From contig DUED01000049.1 of the NCBI GenBank assembly GCA_011176685.1, positions 1 through 47,888 on the forward strand: a stretch of 47,888 nucleotides of DNA, read 5' to 3'. Origin of the DNA: Anaerolineae bacterium (GTDB lineage Bacteria; Chloroflexota; Anaerolineae; Anaerolineales; Anaerolineaceae). The notes below the pieces were generated by a model. It did no database searches and was not told the DNA's origin. It saw only the letters and a list, made by a program, of their open reading frames with translations. The position numbers were made by a program, and so were the translations under genes. Positions 47,101 through 47,888 of this stretch are shown here, one piece after another (the stretch's first letter is position 1; each line of letters begins with the position of its first letter).

Positions 47101-47272
47101 GTGATTGTTTATCTTTCCTGTGTGGGGATGCCGCAGAGGGCACAACACTGCCTAGTCGGTTATTGGTTGAACCATCATTAGTCAGTCCAGATTTGATTGA
47201 AGCGAGTATGCGGCGCATGCGTTCACTTAGGAGCTGTGGGTTCTCTTCCTTGGGTTTCTTTTTCTCGCTCAT
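44141..47272 (-). CDS. Class A penicillin-binding protein (PBP1A-like) with Thr/Pro-rich tail
   Basis: This bifunctional enzyme polymerises and crosslinks peptidoglycan. The 1043-residue product has a hydrophilic N-terminus, one span (about 128-157) and a GT51 domain (180-350) with catalytic Glu218 in ATEDKDFY and STITQQLART. The transpeptidase domain has SSIK (Ser511, Lys514), SYN (574-576) and KTGT (712-715). About 250 residues of added C-terminal domain follow, then a TPTPTETPTPSP-like low-complexity tail at the end. The 110-residue cytoplasmic N-terminus is also unusually long. It lies eight bases after the AMMECR1-like gene. Confidence 0.95.
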   Translation of the reverse strand: MSEKKKPKEENPQLLSERMRRILASIKSGLTNDGSTNNRLGSVVPSAASPHRKDKQSPQPDHEQMSGYISETKGGRRGEESADMLPHQPIEKPLPQSGPSSGGTPPKSPFDGIKAFFLHWRGRELGCLLRIFIGGIFSIVIVTIGALSFLVFQYFSIASTLPSVEDLRAHASQFETTRIYDRDNNLIYEILDPNAGRRTYVSLDEISPYLVAATIATEDKDFYNNPGFDPYAILRAMWQNYTSGEIVSGASTITQQLARTLLLSPEERSQRTVQRKAREIVLAAEITRRYSKDEILELYLNEIYYGNMAYGIEAAAETYFSTSADLLTLGQASFLAGIPQMPAVYDIFSNSDASLLRHKDVLNLMYQLSMEEGCISVSNSSVPVCVSLNEAVAAAQEIENFPFEQKLITMPFPHWINYIRTLLEEQFDPQTIYRSGFRVFTTLDPDLQRYAQLTVREQIDELVENNASDGALVAIRPHTGEILAMIGSADFNNEEISGQVNMAVSPRQPGSSIKPLTYTAAFEKGWTPATLIWDVESEFPPSGDPNDTREPYRPVNYDNKFHGPILVRTALGSSYNVPAVKTLQFVGIYDDPNTPEEDGFISFAKRMGITTLNRQDYGLSLTLGGGDVSLLELTGAFAVFANDGLRVPPFAIVRVEDHQGNLVFEHHTPETKKTIRSEHAYLISSILSDNEARTPAFGSRSVLKLPFLAAVKTGTTNDFRDNWTLGYTADIAVGVWVGNADYSPMQNTSGLTGAAPVWADVMQYAVQRYTGGNPTPFIQPQGVVDRIICTLSGAEPSEKCPSQKGEIFAQDQPPLPKEQDLWQKVVVDTWTNLKASSACSEFTKERWTLNVSEKWAVKWIRETSKGQEWAEKMGFHDPVRFTPENECSGGDPRPTIVFVGMTDGMAVTQTPLDIYAVVTATANFKQFKLDYGVGENPSNWKTLIEGVKNKYDQPTKLYSLDLYEVNASSITLRIYLESDNGGYAEKKIHLNILVPTLTPTITPTPTETPTPSPAPSETATSPPTSTETPIPTDTPTPSPSPTS

Positions 47273-47280
47273 CGAAAGGC

Positions 47281-47853
47281 CTACTCTTCTTTAAACTCCT
47301 CTACCTGATAAGTGAATACCTCCAGCTTCCTGGAGCGCCACAGGTTAGCAGGAGCTCCCATTTTCAGGCATAGTTGGGAAAGGAATTCCGCTGGGTCAGA
47401 AAGCTTTTCCCACACTTGCGGCAGGAAGGTAGCACGCTGAAATCCATCACGCAAAACCACCCCATCCACCTGTGGATGAAGTCTAGTAATTAAATCTGAG
47501 GGTGTTTCATACTCCAGCTTCTGCTGGGGATTCAGCCGTGAGATCTCTATCTCGATTTTATCCAATTCATTCAGATTGAGTGGTGGAAAACGGTAATCCT
47601 GAGTTGCAGCTGCAACTGCATGCTCACTTACATCCAAAGCCAGCGGCTGATATGCTTCCAATATGCCAATACAGCCGCGTAGTTTGCCATGAATGGTAAG
47701 TGTTACGAATGAAGCTCCCTGCTCGCGCAGTTTCGAGGGCAGATCTGACAGGATTATGTTTATTGGATCTTCCTTTTTAACTGCTTTTTCAATTGCCTGC
47801 CTGGCAATCTTCAGTAAAATTTGCTTTTCCTTAGTATTTAATTCAGATTCCAT
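47281..47853 (-). CDS. AMMECR1 family protein
   Basis: The 190-residue product has the invariant LRGCIG motif at 58-63, followed by VSEHAVAAATQDYRFPPLNLNEL and VDGVVLRDGFQRATFLPQVWE, all hallmarks of the AMMECR1 family. The biochemical role is unsettled. In many bacteria the gene pairs with a MEMO-like protein and a radical-SAM enzyme, but neither is seen here, and instead a class A PBP gene follows eight bases downstream. Partners may lie beyond the right edge. Confidence 0.9.
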   Translation of the reverse strand: MESELNTKEKQILLKIARQAIEKAVKKEDPINIILSDLPSKLREQGASFVTLTIHGKLRGCIGILEAYQPLALDVSEHAVAAATQDYRFPPLNLNELDKIEIEISRLNPQQKLEYETPSDLITRLHPQVDGVVLRDGFQRATFLPQVWEKLSDPAEFLSQLCLKMGAPANLWRSRKLEVFTYQVEEFKEE

Positions 47854-47888
47854 TGAAACTCTTACAATAATTTCTATTTAAGCAAAAT

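Noticed and set aside
47693-47881. Short plus-strand frame over the start of the AMMECR1 gene
   Set aside because: It is antisense to a clear family member and its product shows no pattern.

Overview
The window looks like a chromosomal stretch from a bacterium of the Chloroflexota, most likely class Anaerolineae. This is inferred from gene style and no phylogeny was run. The clues are a RodZ-like protein with two HTH domains, an NBR1-type Ig-like lipoprotein, Pro/Thr-rich lipoprotein and PBP tails, a compact IF-2, a tandem ThyX-like protein and a degenerate DNA-methylase-like protein. Most genes are housekeeping genes. No rRNA, tRNA, CRISPR array or intact mobile element was seen.

Left part (1-13,200). 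The left edge holds the last codons of an IS3-type transposase, a small lipoprotein, the tail of a decayed gene and a large secreted beta-helix/thrombospondin-3 protein. Then come rimO, a repeat-rich spacer with an orphan LuxR-type HTH gene, a RodZ-like gene, rplI, and a two-gene membrane cassette (HhH protein plus SH3 protein). A methyltransferase and a polar amino acid ABC transporter follow; the transporter has a terminator hairpin between its binding-protein and permease genes.

Middle part (13,200-27,000). HPr and enzyme I of the phosphotransferase system sit together with no EII gene in view. After them are a HEAT-repeat lipoprotein behind an isoprenylcysteine-methyltransferase-like enzyme, and a 745-residue protein that resembles a DNA methylase but lacks the catalytic motif, followed by a frameshifted remnant of a second copy of its tail. 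A plus-strand run then encodes a glycerophosphodiesterase, a DUF1576-like membrane protein, a beta-propeller-like protein, an unknown protein and a formyltransferase. It faces a 2H phosphoesterase and an ATP-cone/uridine-kinase-like gene.

Right part (27,000-47,888). A long minus-strand translation operon runs nusA-ylxR-infB-rbfA-nrnA-truB-ribF and continues into a tandem ThyX-like gene and a CPBP protease. RimP is not at its usual place upstream of nusA. Going right there are a GH13 alpha-glucosidase, the methylmalonyl-CoA mutase catalytic subunit with its epimerase, a UMF1-type transporter, an NBR1-like/SH3 lipoprotein, and an AMMECR1-class A penicillin-binding protein pair.

The spacers carry dispersed REP/MITE-like repeats in several families, including a 25-bp perfect match 35 kb apart. 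The best candidates for undescribed biology are the catalytically degenerate methylase family, the tandem ThyX-like protein beside FAD synthetase, and the formyltransferase/beta-propeller/unknown cluster.
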